DNA of 64,000 bases, from assembly GCA_900104855.1 (NCBI GenBank), contig FNSS01000002.1:1-64000 (forward strand), in the 5' to 3' direction. Shown in pieces: positions 1 to 7,730 of this stretch; position 1 is the stretch's first letter; every line of letters starts with the position of its first letter. Under the pieces are notes generated by a model. It was not told the DNA's origin. It saw nothing but the letters and a program-made list of their open reading frames with translations, and made no database searches. Source of the DNA: Rhizobiales bacterium GAS188. GTDB taxonomy: Bacteria; Pseudomonadota; Alphaproteobacteria; Rhizobiales; Beijerinckiaceae. The position numbers were made by a program, and so were the translations under genes.

Positions 1-18
1 CCGCTACGGGTTTTGACC

Positions 19-213
19 ATGACTCACGATCCTCATTCCGACCCGCAGCCGATGCTCGACCAGGCGGAAGTGCCTGCGCTGAGCGAGGAGGTGCAGCAGC
101 AGATCGGACGCAAGCTGCGCCTGCTCTATGAACAGCTCGAGGCCGAGCCCATACCTGACAGATTCGTCGAGTTGCTGCGGGCGCTAGCGGAAAAGGAATC
201 GAAGCCGACATGA
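19..213 (+). CDS. nepR: NepR-family anti-sigma factor
   Basis: Small 64-residue acidic protein with the NepR helix pattern: IGRKLRLLYEQLEAEPIPDR around residues 29-48, then a second short helix. In alphaproteobacteria NepR binds and holds the sigma factor EcfG until phosphorylated PhyR captures NepR under stress. A TTG lies in frame six bases upstream, but the ATG at 19 is the more natural start. The stop overlaps the start of the next gene (ATGA), so the pair is translationally coupled, as is usual for nepR-ecfG. PhyR and its histidine kinase are not visible; they may lie left of the window. Confidence 0.87.
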   Translation: MTHDPHSDPQPMLDQAEVPALSEEVQQQIGRKLRLLYEQLEAEPIPDRFVELLRALAEKESKPT

Positions 214-749
214 AGAAAGACGATTTCTTCAGTCGGGATTTGCTGACCACCATACCCAGTCTCCGCGCCTTCGCCCGCTCCCTCGGAGCGAGCGCCGATC
301 GTGCGGACGATCTGGTCCAGGAGACGCTGATCAAGGCCTGGGCCAACCAGACGAGCTTCGTGCCGGGAACCAACCTCAAGACCTGGCTGTTCACCATCCT
401 GCGCAATACGGCCTATTCGGATTACCGCAAGCGCTGGCGCGAGGTCGAGGATAGCGATGGCAGCTACGCGGCGAGCCTGGTCACGCAACCGAGCCAGATC
501 GCCCATCTCGACATGGCGGATTTCAAGTCGGCGCTCGACCATGTGCCGGAGGAGCAGCGCGAGGCGTTGATCCTGGTCGGGGCGTCGGGCTTCTCCTATG
601 AGGAGGCGGCCGAGATCTGCGGTTGCGCCGTCGGCACCATCAAGTCGCGCGTGAACCGGGCGCGGCAACGTCTCGCCGCGACGCTCGGCCTGCAGGACCT
701 TGGCGCGACCGCGGAGGACGCGGCGAAAGGTTCAGCCGCTCTCCCTTGA
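210..749 (+). CDS. ecfG: ECF sigma factor EcfG, general stress response
   Basis: 179-residue sigma-70 family protein of the ECF15/EcfG group. Sigma region 2 spans about residues 15-85 and includes DLVQETLIKAWAN and the NLKTWLFTILRN core helix. Sigma region 4 spans about 110-165 and ends in the recognition helix GTIKSRVNRARQRL. The length is normal for the family. It directs RNA polymerase to general stress promoters and is inhibited by the upstream NepR, with which it overlaps by four bases. The opposing minus-strand genes (DUF883, holin-like, DUF1328) are of types often found in this regulon, but I could not identify a clean EcfG promoter in front of them. Confidence 0.92.
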   Translation: MKKDDFFSRDLLTTIPSLRAFARSLGASADRADDLVQETLIKAWANQTSFVPGTNLKTWLFTILRNTAYSDYRKRWREVEDSDGSYAASLVTQPSQIAHLDMADFKSALDHVPEEQREALILVGASGFSYEEAAEICGCAVGTIKSRVNRARQRLAATLGLQDLGATAEDAAKGSAALP

Positions 750-775
750 GCTTTCATACCCTCAGCTCTTCAGCT

Positions 776-1408
776 TCAGTCTTCTCGCTTCGAGTCCTGC
801 CGTGACTGGTCGAGCTTGCGGCCGAAGATGAAGCCGGCCGCCAGCCCCGCCGCGACGAGTTGCGTCGGTGTCATGGACTCTGCGACATCCTTGGCGATCA
901 AGAGCGCGGCCTGCTCATGGGTGAGCCCGACCTTGCCCAGGAGATCGGCAACATGGTCGAGATCGAGCGGGCCAGGGGAGGCGGCATCGGCTGCACCACT
1001 CGCCTCATCGGACGCATTGCCGGGCGATGGAGCACTGCTCGACGGAGCCGATGCTTGCGCCGCCGCAACGCTCTGCCCCCCGGCACGGCCTGCCGGCCTC
1101 GAGCCGATCGAGAGCGCCGCCAGGGCAACGAACAGCGCCAGCGCCGCGAAGACGGCGGCGATCATCGCGGCCGCCTCTTCGACCGGGAAATGCCGGAGCA
1201 ACAGGCGGTAGCAGGCGAAAGTCGCAAAGCCGATCGCGACCGCAAGCAGCAAAGCCGCGATGAACCAGGCGGCGGCGCGTGTCGCCGCGCCGGCGATCCG
1301 GGCGCCGAGCCGCGATGCGGCGATGTCGACTTCCGAGCGCAGCTCGGATCTTGCCTGCACGAACCCGGATCGCAACCCGGTCGCGGCGCGCTCGAGGACC
1401 TGCCACAT
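776..1408 (-). CDS. Holin-X-like / phage holin family membrane protein
   Basis: 210-residue protein with an amphipathic N-terminal segment (about 1-45) and two hydrophobic helices at about 48-68 and 80-102. The tail is Ala/Ser/Pro-rich and ends in a charged stretch (FGRKLDQSRQDSKRED). This matches the small inner-membrane 'phage holin family' (Holin-X) proteins that travel with DUF883 proteins in rhizobial stress loci; no lytic role is implied. It starts 33 bases after the DUF883 gene and is probably co-transcribed with it. The family call rests on topology and context rather than a catalytic motif. Confidence 0.65.
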   Translation of the reverse strand: MWQVLERAATGLRSGFVQARSELRSEVDIAASRLGARIAGAATRAAAWFIAALLLAVAIGFATFACYRLLLRHFPVEEAAAMIAAVFAALALFVALAALSIGSRPAGRAGGQSVAAAQASAPSSSAPSPGNASDEASGAADAASPGPLDLDHVADLLGKVGLTHEQAALLIAKDVAESMTPTQLVAAGLAAGFIFGRKLDQSRQDSKRED

Positions 1409-1441
1409 CGGCTGTTATGTCGTCTCGACCGTCAGCTCGTC

Positions 1442-1772
1442 CTACCTGCCTGACCGCGTCAACAGACCGATCAGCATGCCGACGCCGGCCGCGATGAACA
1501 GCGACGACAGGGGGTTGCGCTCGACATTGGCCGAGAGCTCGGCCGCCAGCGGCTCGATGCGCCGTTTCATCTCGTCGACCGTCTCGCTCGCGTCCGAAGC
1601 CTTGTCCTTGGCGCGGTCGACCGCGCCTTGCAAGGTGCGGCGTCGCATGCTCGGAACCGGCTTTCGCCATCTCCGAGACGAGATCGGCCAAGCGCTTCAC
1701 CTCGTCGCGTAGCGCATCGATTTCGCTCTTAACCGCCTCGTTGGCTGCGTCCGATAGGCGTGGTGACGTCAT
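1442..1772 (-). pseudogene. DUF883 (ElaB/YqjD-like) membrane-anchored protein, frameshifted
   Basis: The N-terminal part (MTSPRLSDAANEAVKSEIDA, a coiled coil) reads in one frame from 1772 to about 1650. The C-terminal part (AVDRAKDKASDASETVDEM, then NPLSSLFIAAGVGMLIGLL) reads in another frame down to 1442. Together they make one DUF883 protein: an amphipathic coiled coil plus a single C-terminal membrane helix, the ribosome- or membrane-associated ElaB/YqjD type. A one-base indel near 1640-1655 separates the halves. This is either a recent loss of function or an assembly error, since both halves look otherwise conserved. Confidence 0.7.
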
Positions 1773-1896
1773 GATGCGCCCTCCTGTAGACGGTCGAGAC
1801 TAGACCGTGGCCTTCACCGAGGAAACGGCAATTTCAGCAAGGGAAGACTTAGCCTGGCTAGCTCGTTCCTAGTTTCGCAAAAGACATCACCTTCCG

Positions 1897-2079
1897 CTAT
1901 GCGCGTCCGCGCATCAAATTGAACAGGAAGGCGATGACGGCGAGCACGATCGCGACCCAGAACAGGATGCGCGCGCCTTCCATCGCGGTCCCGGCGACAC
2001 CGCCGAAGCCGAGCAGCGCCGCGACCAGCGCAATCACCAGAAAGATGATCGCCCAATGCAGGAGATTGCCGAAGCTCAT
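1897..2079 (-). CDS. DUF1328 small membrane protein
   Basis: 60-residue protein with two hydrophobic helices ([20 protein letters not shown] and [18 protein letters not shown]) around a [11 protein letters not shown] turn, the standard DUF1328 architecture and length. I chose the ATG at 2079 because the family begins [13 protein letters not shown] and a purine-rich AGGAAAGGGA site precedes it; longer upstream readings have no family support. These proteins are often stress-induced in alphaproteobacteria, which fits the neighbouring EcfG locus. Confidence 0.85.
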   Translation of the reverse strand: MSFGNLLHWAIIFLVIALVAALLGFGGVAGTAMEGARILFWVAIVLAVIAFLFNLMRGRA

Positions 2080-2231
2080 TATGCGTTCCCTTTCCTCGAA
2101 CGGCCGCATCTGCATTGATGCGGTCGATGACGAATGACCGATGTGCGTTACCACGGACAAGACCGATACTCGGCAAAGAGGGACTTGGTTCCATGAGGGC
2201 GCCGCGTTTCGCGCTTCCCCTCCCCCGCAGC

Positions 2232-2650
2232 TCAGACCTTTACACAGTTGGAGGGCATCCCGTCCTCACCGTCGGATGCCGGCAGCAGAGCTCGGCCCGT
2301 TGATCGGTCGGCGCGGCTCAGCTGCGTTTCGATCGTCTCGCGCAGGTTCTGCAGAAGATGGAAGCGGTCAGCGAACGAGCGGCAATTTCAGGCGACTGCT
2401 CGGCAAATGTCCGGCGCCCACACTCTCCGTTGCGACATCGCCGGCGGCTCATCCGAAGCCTGACGGTCACAACGGCTCCTTGCACCGGCAGGTCCCGAAG
2501 ATGCCGGACGTACCAGCCGTGCCGGAGCTTCGACCTCATGCCACATCCAGGGCACAAGCCAGCCTCCTGCCGCCCAACAGCGTCGCTGACGAATGCCGCG
2601 TGGCTGAATAGATGGGCCGCAGCACCGCGACGGGTTTGTCCGTCTTCTGC
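2232..2650 (-). pseudogene. ISL3-family transposase remnant with internal deletion
   Basis: The first part encodes the ISL3 N-terminal zinc ribbon (LCPGCGMRSKLRHGWYVRHL, then RDLPVQG and a second Cys pair in RCRNGECGRRTF). It runs out of frame directly into a central-domain segment, FADRFHLLQNLRETIETQLS, which normally lies more than 100 residues further on. The catalytic DDE core is therefore missing. It is unrelated in position to the intact ISL3 copy near 55-57 kb. Confidence 0.62.
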
Positions 2651-2986
2651 ATTGCCGTGAAAGCCTTCATTGAGTAGTGGCGCGACCGACAAGAGCGGGG
2701 CGACGAGCGCGAGGCCAAGAAGGCGCACCTGATCGATTGAGGGGGTCGGTCAATGCTCCATCCGCAAAGCACTCGGCGCGGTCATAAGGCTTAAGGTTAA
2801 CGGTGAAGCAGCCAGCCCATGTGTGCTGCTCAGCGCCTCGCCCCCCCGTCCCCACTCAGCGGCGAGGCGCTCTTCTTTTTGGCTGGATTGGCCCACACGG
2901 CCAGCCCGGCGTGAGCAGTTGAGGGGTATCGGCCTGAGAGGCGAGCGGCGCGTTTGTGTAATGCCGCTCGCCCTCGTCCTGCTCAA
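2651..2986. other. Intergenic debris with a plus-strand coding tail
   Basis: No intact gene seen. At 2702-2740 the plus strand encodes the tail ERE-AKKAHLID-stop, which matches the C-terminus of the small protein at 6831-7055 (ERE-AKKADLID). An orphan 3' end of that family therefore sits here. The rest shows no convincing coding frame. Confidence 0.5.
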
Positions 2987-3018
2987 CAAAAAGCCCCGCC
3001 TCTTTCGGAGCGGGGCTA
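2987..3018 (-). terminator. Rho-independent terminator for the minus-strand small-gene operon
   Basis: Perfect 8-bp stem (AGCCCCGC / GCGGGGCT, 2992-2999 with 3010-3017) followed on the minus strand by a T run (complement of the A run at 2988-2992). It lies about 107 bases past the stop of the minus-strand gene at 3125-3340 and closes that three-gene run. A near-identical hairpin occurs at 7731-7762. Confidence 0.7.
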
Positions 3019-3124
3019 AGTGAATCTAACCCTATAACTGGAGTAGTCTCGCATATGGTGATGCTCCCAGAGTCCAACAAGGCTTAGAGCATCCCTCTGC
3101 CTAGCAATATGTCGTCACCCGGCT

Positions 3125-3340
3125 CTACGCGGCTCGGGACTTCTTGGTTTCGATGGTTCTCAACGTTTGCTCGATGGCGCGCAGGCGCAAGGCCTTTTCG
3201 CGGCTTGGCTTCATGGCTATTGACCGCTCGAAAACCTGTTTCCAGACAGTGAGCTCGTATTCGGTCATCTTCATATAGGTGTCGAGGTATGGGTTCTTCA
3301 CTACCTTTCTCCGAACCCCAACTACACCTGTAGGCGTCAT
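3125..3340 (-). CDS. Hypothetical protein (71 aa)
   Basis: Basic 71-residue protein beginning MTPTGVVGVRRKVVKNPYLD and ending in a helical Arg/Lys-rich tail. I preferred the ATG at 3340 over longer readings because a strong GGGAGG ribosome site sits five bases upstream. I do not recognise a family. It is the last gene of a run of three short minus-strand genes ended by the hairpin at 2987-3018. Confidence 0.55.
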   Translation of the reverse strand: MTPTGVVGVRRKVVKNPYLDTYMKMTEYELTVWKQVFERSIAMKPSREKALRLRAIEQTLRTIETKKSRAA

Positions 3341-3495
3341 GGCGACCTCCCAAGTATCCGCACCAACTGCCAGCATGAGCGAGGCAATCGTGCACGGGCT
3401 AAACCCCGCTCCCTTCCCGCAACAACTCGGATGGTAGTCGACTTGTTCCTTGATCGTTGGTCGGTTGGACTGAGCGGCCAAGGATCACAGGGTGC

Positions 3496-3732
3496 TTAAA
3501 GCACCCCCTCTGCCACCAGTGCTCGACGGAGCTGCGCCCATGCCTCCAGCGCCGCGTCTTTGCCGCTTCGATCAGCGGCCCGCAAAAGCAGCTCGGCAGC
3601 ATATTGCCCATACGGTGCCATCTGGCGCCGCTCGGGAAGCACGAGCATGAAGGCGCGTGCCTCATCGAGCGACTTGAGGACGCGGCCATCCTTGAGGGTG
3701 ATCGGCTCGGGGAACTTCCGGGACCAGGGCAC
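3496..3732 (-). CDS. Hypothetical protein (78 aa)
   Basis: 78-residue protein with a GTG start (MPWSRKFPEPITLKDGRVLK) and a predicted helical C-terminal half rich in Ala and Arg. The N-terminus has a short beta-hairpin-like 'LKDGRVL' turn. The start lies 12 bases after the stop of the upstream zinc-finger-like gene, so the two are probably co-transcribed. Genes of this style are common in rhizobial accessory islands, but I cannot assign a function. Confidence 0.6.
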   Translation of the reverse strand: MPWSRKFPEPITLKDGRVLKSLDEARAFMLVLPERRQMAPYGQYAAELLLRAADRSGKDAALEAWAQLRRALVAEGVL

Positions 3733-3744
3733 AACACTAAAGGG

Positions 3745-3945
3745 TCAATCTCCATTCAGCGGTTTGGCGACAGAGGACACAGGCGAACTTTTGACGAAGC
3801 CAACCCCGGCGCACTCAGGGCAGGTTACAGGCTCGTGGCTGCCCTTTTTCGTGATCAATAGATCAGTGCCGTGAAAAAATTGTCCCGTGCCGTGACATGT
3901 AGGGCACGACATCATGTCTTCCAGAAGTGATCGCTTGGCACTCAT
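3745..3945 (-). CDS. Small zinc-finger-like protein with two CxxCxGxG motifs
   Basis: 66-residue protein with two DnaJ-type half-fingers, CPTCHGTG near residue 14 and CPECAGVG near residue 42. Four cysteines could bind one zinc ion, as in the DnaJ central domain or anti-TRAP. A GGGAGCC site precedes the ATG. It is the first gene of the three-gene minus-strand run that ends at 3125. Its role is unknown; a zinc-ribbon fold is inferred from the motif spacing only. Confidence 0.65.
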   Translation of the reverse strand: MSAKRSLLEDMMSCPTCHGTGQFFHGTDLLITKKGSHEPVTCPECAGVGFVKSSPVSSVAKPLNGD

Positions 3946-3977
3946 GGCGGGCTCCCAGCAAGGAACGTGCCGTTGAC

Positions 3978-4469
3978 CTATCGGGCCGGGGATGGCTCGA
4001 CCCGCTCCAGGATATCCTCGCTGTCATTGCGCTGCGTCTTCACCCGCGTCGAGATTGGCCATATGGCCATCGGCTCGGATGCATAGGGCGCGAGCAGGTC
4101 GCGAGGGTCGGGCTCGATAGGACTCAGCCATCGGTCCTAATTGTCGGGCGCGATGATCACGGGCATGCGATTGTGAATCTCGGCAACCAGCTCGTTGGGC
4201 TCGGTGGTAATAACGGCAAAGGTGCGGACCACCTCGCCCGTCTCGGGATGCTTCCAGCTCTCCCAGATGCCCGCCAGGGCAAAGGGCGAGCCGTCCTTCA
4301 TGGCGATGGCATAGGGCCGCTTCGCCTTCAAGTTGTCGACCGGAACCAGGCAACGGCGCTTGGCATAGGCGCTGCGGAATGACGGCAACGAGGCGATATT
4401 CTCGGCTCGCGCATTGATCGGTTTGCGCCCGCCGTCGGGCTCCTTCACCCAATAGGGGATCAAGCCCCA
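3978..4469 (-). pseudogene. SOS response-associated peptidase (YedK/HMCES, SRAP) remnant
   Basis: The reading frame carries hallmark SRAP segments: WGLIPYWVK at the N-terminal break, then INARAENIA, RRCLVPVD, FALAGIWESW, FAVITTEPNE and HNRMPVI. After 'MPVIIAPDN' an in-frame TAG interrupts it, but the same frame continues with DRWLSP and later PYASEPMAIWPIS and RNDSEDILE, the normal C-terminus. The 5' end, including the catalytic Cys2 of MCGR, is missing: a stop precedes WGLIP and the sequence joins another gene remnant. The family crosslinks abasic sites in single-stranded DNA; this copy is dead. Confidence 0.8.
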
Positions 4470-4484
4470 ACTTTATTCTAGCTG

Positions 4485-4768
4485 CTATCGACTCATAGCG
4501 CCGGACCGCGCCAACTCCCATCCCTTGTACTCGCCCGCCATCGGGACATCGCGCGCAACCCCCTTGTCCCGCAGCTTCCATAGGCACGCCCCGACACGCT
4601 TGCGGATGGTCACTGTAGCCTTATATCGGCGTTCGGATCGAAGATGCGGATTGTCGCGTCGAGGTGGTCGAGATCAGCCACCAAATCCCGTAGCTGGCGC
4701 TGGACATGCTCGATTTGGCCCGCGACCTCGCGGCGCTTATGAATTAATCCGGAAACGGTGTTGGGCAT
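4485..4768 (-). pseudogene. Truncated coiled-coil hypothetical gene
   Basis: From an ATG at 4768 the frame reads MPNTVSGLIHKRREVAGQIE, then LVADLDHLDATIRIFDP, and stops at 4610 after 52 residues. This is the N-terminal half of a rhizobial hypothetical family of roughly 140 residues that I recognise by the LDATIRIFDP pattern. In another frame downstream, RKRVGACLWKLRDKGVARD followed by EYKGWELAR looks like the C-terminal part of the same family. The middle is deleted and the frame shifted. It abuts the SRAP remnant. Confidence 0.5.
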
Positions 4769-4827
4769 TCCTTGTCCACGTCATACTATTGGGTGGGGAT
4801 TGCGGGGATTGGGCGACGAAGCAGAGA

Positions 4828-4929
4828 ATGAGTGCCTGGGAGAGAGCGACCGCCATTCTTGGCGTGGCTTTCGCGCTTATAGGCGTGGCGTGCGCGATCT
4901 ATTTGGCTTGGCGGCTGAGTCCACACTAG
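4828..4929 (+). CDS. Possible 33-residue single-helix membrane peptide
   Basis: ATG at 4828 opens a 33-residue frame, MSAWERATAILGVAFALIGV and onward, ending WRLSPH: a single hydrophobic helix flanked by charges. Similar tiny membrane peptides recur in this island (8772, 9255). There is no clear ribosome site, so the call is tentative. Confidence 0.3.
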   Translation: MSAWERATAILGVAFALIGVACAIYLAWRLSPH

Positions 4930-5010
4930 GCGAGCGCGGCCGAGAAGGCGCCGGAGCGTCTTGGTGAGCTTGCTACCTAATGCCGCATTTGAGAGCGTCC
5001 TGTCGGCGCC

Positions 5011-5215
5011 GAACCACTGCCCGCAACCCGGGCATTTCATGAAATGATCGGCCTCGGTTTCGGCGATGCCGTCCTTGGTCGAGGCTAGAAACTGGCCCCC
5101 GACACCAACAGAACTGCACCGATTGCCATAAGGAGAATGCCCGGCCAATTCGTTGCGAGCCCCAAGAATCGCACGCTGCGCCGTTGCGGCTCCAGAGTGT
5201 CGCGAACCGGCCGGG
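5011..5215. repeat. 205-bp direct repeat, copy 1
   Basis: Matches 10822-11026 in the same orientation with about three mismatches by eye. On the minus strand it encodes the 3' part of a two-helix membrane protein (RRSVRFLGLATNWPGILL) and the 5' part of a zinc-knuckle protein (MKCPGCGQWF). In this copy both genes are cut: homology stops abruptly at both repeat ends, and the knuckle frame runs on into unrelated sequence after QWF. Confidence 0.8.
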
Positions 5216-5291
5216 CGGGGCCTGTCGGTTCCGTCGGTCTCAGTGCATCATCCCCTGACAGCCAAGCAGAGGCCGCCGGCGTCGAGTTCAC
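5085..5291 (-). pseudogene. Truncated copy of the two-helix membrane protein at 10896-11126
   Basis: The last 44 residues or so (VRDTLEPQRRSVRFLGLATN through GAVLLVSGASF) are identical to the protein at 10896-11126. The first part of that protein, including its first membrane helix, is replaced by antisense sequence from a decayed regulator remnant. One membrane helix is left. It may still be translated from an ATG at 5291, but it looks like a recombination product. Confidence 0.5.
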
Positions 5292-5403
5292 GAATGGCGG
5301 CCAACCCGGAGTGCGGCTGAAGGCCGGCTATGAGCCCCCGGCTTCAGGGGTTTTTCAAGATCGGGTGAATGTCGGGCCACGCAGAAGCAGCGGACGAAAA
5401 TGA
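5265..5403 (+). pseudogene. 3' remnant of an XRE-type regulator (third copy)
   Basis: The plus strand reads AEAAGVEFTNGGQPGVRLKA. This is the C-terminal signature of the small XRE-like regulators at 6036-6338 and 8942-9206 (RAGIEFTN / RAGVEFTN). The helix-turn-helix portion is absent. It shows that a third regulator module once stood here. Confidence 0.55.
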
Positions 5404-5732
5404 GCCCCATGACGCCGAGCCAATTTCAATTTGCCGGTTTCCAGTCTAGCGATATTGTTCTCCTCGCACAGATCAGCTTGGCGGGCGCCACCGCCGGGCG
5501 ACTATCCATGGTCTATGCGAGAATTGATCGTGCAACGTTTGATGACTACTTCGAATTACGGGGCGGGACTAACCGCGATCGCACGAAGCTGGTCAAACAG
5601 AACATGGCGATCTTCAATCAGGTTGCTCGCTCAAAATACGAGAGGGGAGAATTCGTCGAACGTGACGTTCCAGGCGTCCGTGTCGCGGATATGTTAATCA
5701 ACCGTGGCGACCTGCCAGCGCCTCGCCGGTGA
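5400..5732 (+). CDS. Hypothetical protein (110 aa)
   Basis: 110-residue frame starting MSPMTPSQFQFAGFQSSDIV with a soluble, evenly charged C-terminal half (ARIDRATFDDYFELRGGTNR and onward). The residue composition looks like a real globular protein. I do not recognise the family. The ATG at 5409 is an alternative start. Confidence 0.45.
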   Translation: MSPMTPSQFQFAGFQSSDIVLLAQISLAGATAGRLSMVYARIDRATFDDYFELRGGTNRDRTKLVKQNMAIFNQVARSKYERGEFVERDVPGVRVADMLINRGDLPAPRR

Positions 5733-5865
5733 CGTCGCACCATAGCCGACGAGCGCGCGCTCAGGTCCGAAGCGATTTTGGGAAAGCGTTGTCTTCGTCG
5801 AGGGGAACGGCGACGGGCCTGGGGGGTTAGGCTTGGGAAGCGATGAATCTCGCGGGGAGGCCTGG

Positions 5866-6033
5866 ATGGACGAAGTTACTGGCTTCATAGGCGGTCTGTT
5901 CTGCAAGATCCCCCTCGGCATCGCTGCATGCTATTCGGCCTCCGAGAGGGCCACCGTTGGCAGATTGGTGATCGTCGCCGCAGTTGGAATGATCGCTTTT
6001 TACTTCCTGATGCGAAATCCGCGCCGGGCGTGA
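5866..6033 (+). CDS. Small membrane protein, duplicated module copy 1
   Basis: 55 residues, MDEVTGFIGGLFCKIPLGIA at the N-terminus, then SERATVGRLVIVAAVGMIAF and a basic end MRNPRRA. One hydrophobic hairpin or re-entrant segment and one helix. A close paralogue (MDGVTGFVGGLFCKIPLGIA) lies at 8772-8945. In both places a small XRE-type regulator follows directly, so the two genes form a conserved module. I chose the ATG at 5866 because conservation between the copies starts at that methionine. Function unknown. Confidence 0.6.
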   Translation: MDEVTGFIGGLFCKIPLGIAACYSASERATVGRLVIVAAVGMIAFYFLMRNPRRA

Positions 6034-6035
6034 GG

Positions 6036-6338
6036 ATGCGGAGGCCAGCCCAGTGCCGAGCCGCGCGAGCGCTCATCGAACTGTCGCAAGCAGGACTAGC
6101 CGGGGCCGCAGTTGTCCCGGCGACTGTCGTCGCGGATTACGAGTCCAGCGTAGGAACGCCGAGTCCTGCCTATCTAGAGGCGATCCAGCGCGCGCTTGAA
6201 CGGGCCGGCATCGAGTTCACGAATGTTGGTGGGGAGGCGGGAGTGAGGTTGCGGCGGCGATCGCAGAGCTTCCGGCGACCGCTCGAATGGACCGGCCGGC
6301 GTGATGTTCGTCGAGCAGAACGGAGCGCCCCGCCTTGA
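6036..6338 (+). CDS. Small XRE-like DNA-binding regulator
   Basis: 100-residue protein whose first 65 residues follow the compact XRE helix-turn-helix pattern seen in rhizobial islands: QCRAARALIELSQAGLAGAA for the first helices, then VVPATVVADYESSVGTPSPA with the recognition helix and wing, then IQRALERAGIEFTN. The C-terminal 30 residues are Arg-rich and diverge from the paralogue at 8942, so the true 3' end may have been altered. It starts two bases after the membrane-protein gene, suggesting co-expression. Confidence 0.65.
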   Translation: MRRPAQCRAARALIELSQAGLAGAAVVPATVVADYESSVGTPSPAYLEAIQRALERAGIEFTNVGGEAGVRLRRRSQSFRRPLEWTGRRDVRRAERSAPP

Positions 6339-6506
6339 CGCCCACCCCTACCTCGCCACAATGCCCACCCTCTTGATGCGCTGGCGCTCGGCTTCGTTGG
6401 CGGAGGCCTGCTTCAGCTCTGTGACAGGTTTTCGCTTCGCTCCAGCTCGCCGGCCCTTGCGCCCGGCTCTGCCAAGCCGTCATTGCAGGTGCCCGCGACT
6501 GTCGCC

Positions 6507-6800
6507 AAGCTCGAAGCGGGCCATTGGGACGCGCTACACCCTCGCTACCTCACGAAGCGCATCAATCATTCCGAGGCGTATTCAGACGGTATGGCTTGCA
6601 CCAATCAGGCCGAGTCGTTCTTCTCTCGCCTGCGTCGGGCGGAAATTGGCATTCATCACCGGATTGCCGGCCCGTATCTGGGCGCCTATTCGAGCGAAAT
6701 GGCGTGGCGCGAGGATCATCGCCGCGTGAGCAATGGCGAGCAGTATCTTATTGCACGCCGCTGCTCGCTTGCGCTCGACTCCCACCCGCCGCCGTGCTGA
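6507..6800 (+). pseudogene. IS1595-family transposase C-terminal fragment
   Basis: The plus strand reads HWDALHPRYLTKRINHSEAY, then ACTNQAESFFSRLRRAEIGI and HHRIAGPYLGAYSSEMAWRE, the C-terminal catalytic region of IS1595-type (ISXO2-like) DDE transposases. The final acidic residue of the triad lies in the NQAESFF motif. The first two thirds of the gene are absent and no terminal repeats are visible. Confidence 0.75.
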
Positions 6801-6830
6801 GATCGGCATGGGTGATGGGATGAGCTGGCG

Positions 6831-7055
6831 ATGGCCGAAGATTTCGTGACCGAGAGCCGGACCGCCGAGTCGATCAGGGTTCGGCACGTGGCGCATGGCC
6901 ATCGTTACACCTTCTATGTCAGGCCCGACGCGCGAACCTTGCGGCTCGGTCCGGTTGACGCCAACACGAACGCGTCGTTGGCCACGAGACCATTTCAAAT
7001 CGCGGCCCGAGCCTTCGCCGAGCGCGAGGCCAAGAAGGCGGACCTGATCGATTGA
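6831..7055 (+). CDS. Hypothetical protein, tandem paralogue A
   Basis: 74 residues. The core RVRHVAHGHRYTFYVRPDAR and the tail AARAFAEREAKKADLID resemble the next gene (TVRHLAEEHLYTFHVVEDHD; ending EFAEAEARGRRMIDC). The pair is a local tandem duplication of a small soluble protein, probably a beta-sheet core plus a C-terminal helix. Orphan 3' ends of the same family occur at 2702-2740 and 7310-7368. Function unknown. Confidence 0.6.
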   Translation: MAEDFVTESRTAESIRVRHVAHGHRYTFYVRPDARTLRLGPVDANTNASLATRPFQIAARAFAEREAKKADLID

Positions 7056-7066
7056 GGGAGCGCGGG

Positions 7067-7303
7067 ATGGCGGATCAATTCGAGGTTATAGAGGCCAAGC
7101 CGAAACTCTTGACCGTACGCCATCTCGCCGAAGAGCACCTCTACACTTTCCATGTCGTCGAGGATCACGACGGCCGGCTCATCCTCGGCCACGACAATAT
7201 GCGCGAGAACGCCAGGGCCGAACATAGCGGGGCTCATCATTTCTTTGAGGCACGCGAGTTCGCGGAAGCCGAGGCACGCGGACGCCGAATGATCGATTGT
7301 TGA
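7067..7303 (+). CDS. Hypothetical protein, tandem paralogue B
   Basis: 78 residues from the ATG at 7067, preceded by a GAGGGA ribosome site that overlaps the stop region of paralogue A. Shares the VRHL-x-YTFHV core and the acidic/basic helical tail with its neighbour. Acidic overall. I cannot name the family; the tandem arrangement and conserved spacing argue that both are real genes. Confidence 0.6.
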   Translation: MADQFEVIEAKPKLLTVRHLAEEHLYTFHVVEDHDGRLILGHDNMRENARAEHSGAHHFFEAREFAEAEARGRRMIDC

Positions 7304-7386
7304 TCCCACGCCTGAGCGCCCGCGCCTTCGCCGAACGCGAGGCCAGGAAGGCGGGTCTGATCGATTGAGGGGGGCAGCGCGACGAG
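7304..7386 (+). pseudogene. Orphan 3' end of the same small-protein family
   Basis: The plus strand at 7310-7368 reads SARAFAEREARKAGLID-stop, the family tail without the core. It is the third copy in this stretch, truncated on its 5' side. Confidence 0.5.
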
Positions 7387-7620
7387 CTACGGCGGGTGCT
7401 TGCCGACGATCCCACCGCAGCACTTGCGAACCTCATCGAGTGATTCTGCCGAATCGAAACGAAATCCGTTCGACATTAGCACCCGCGCCCGGCCTTCATG
7501 TTCGGTGATACTTTCGATCGCGGCGATCTTCAAGCGCATTTTGCGTCCAGCGGTGTCCAGCACTGTCACCCATTCCCTTGGCGGAACGATCGCCCCCTTC
7601 GGGCCAGAATCGTCAGACAT
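7387..7620 (-). CDS. FlbD-like small protein
   Basis: 77 residues from the ATG at 7620. The body (VTVLDTAGRKMRLKIAAIES, ITEHEGRARVLMSNGFRFDS, then AESLDEVRKCC) has the alternating beta pattern of FlbD-like proteins: an 'I-x-L' strand, an I-x-S-I segment, 'V-x-M-x-N-G', then E-S-x-E-E-V. True FlbD is encoded beside flagellar genes; this copy lies in a gene-poor island, so a flagellar role is doubtful. Confidence 0.5.
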   Translation of the reverse strand: MSDDSGPKGAIVPPREWVTVLDTAGRKMRLKIAAIESITEHEGRARVLMSNGFRFDSAESLDEVRKCCGGIVGKHPP

Positions 7621-7730
7621 GGCTGTTCGTTCCAAAGCCTTACGGCAGCGCGCTGCATTCCTCTCAGCCACCGATCGATGACATGTCCGGTATCGCACAT
7701 TTCACAAGGTGGGACGACCGCACGGCCAAC

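Noticed and set aside
1005-1772. Long minus-strand open frame of 255 codons overlapping the DUF883 and holin-like genes
   Set aside because: Only its first part matches DUF883; the rest is an Arg-rich shadow of the holin-like gene in another frame.
1773-1896. Possible EcfG promoter (GGAAC near 1870 on the minus strand) ahead of the DUF883 gene
   Set aside because: No matching CGTT -10 element at the required spacing could be seen, so the call would be a guess.
4470-4587. 'RRYESIAARIK' upstream of the SRAP remnant as its possible MCGRY start
   Set aside because: It belongs to a different frame, lacks the Cys-Gly pair, and the same bases encode the C-terminal end of the neighbouring coiled-coil remnant.
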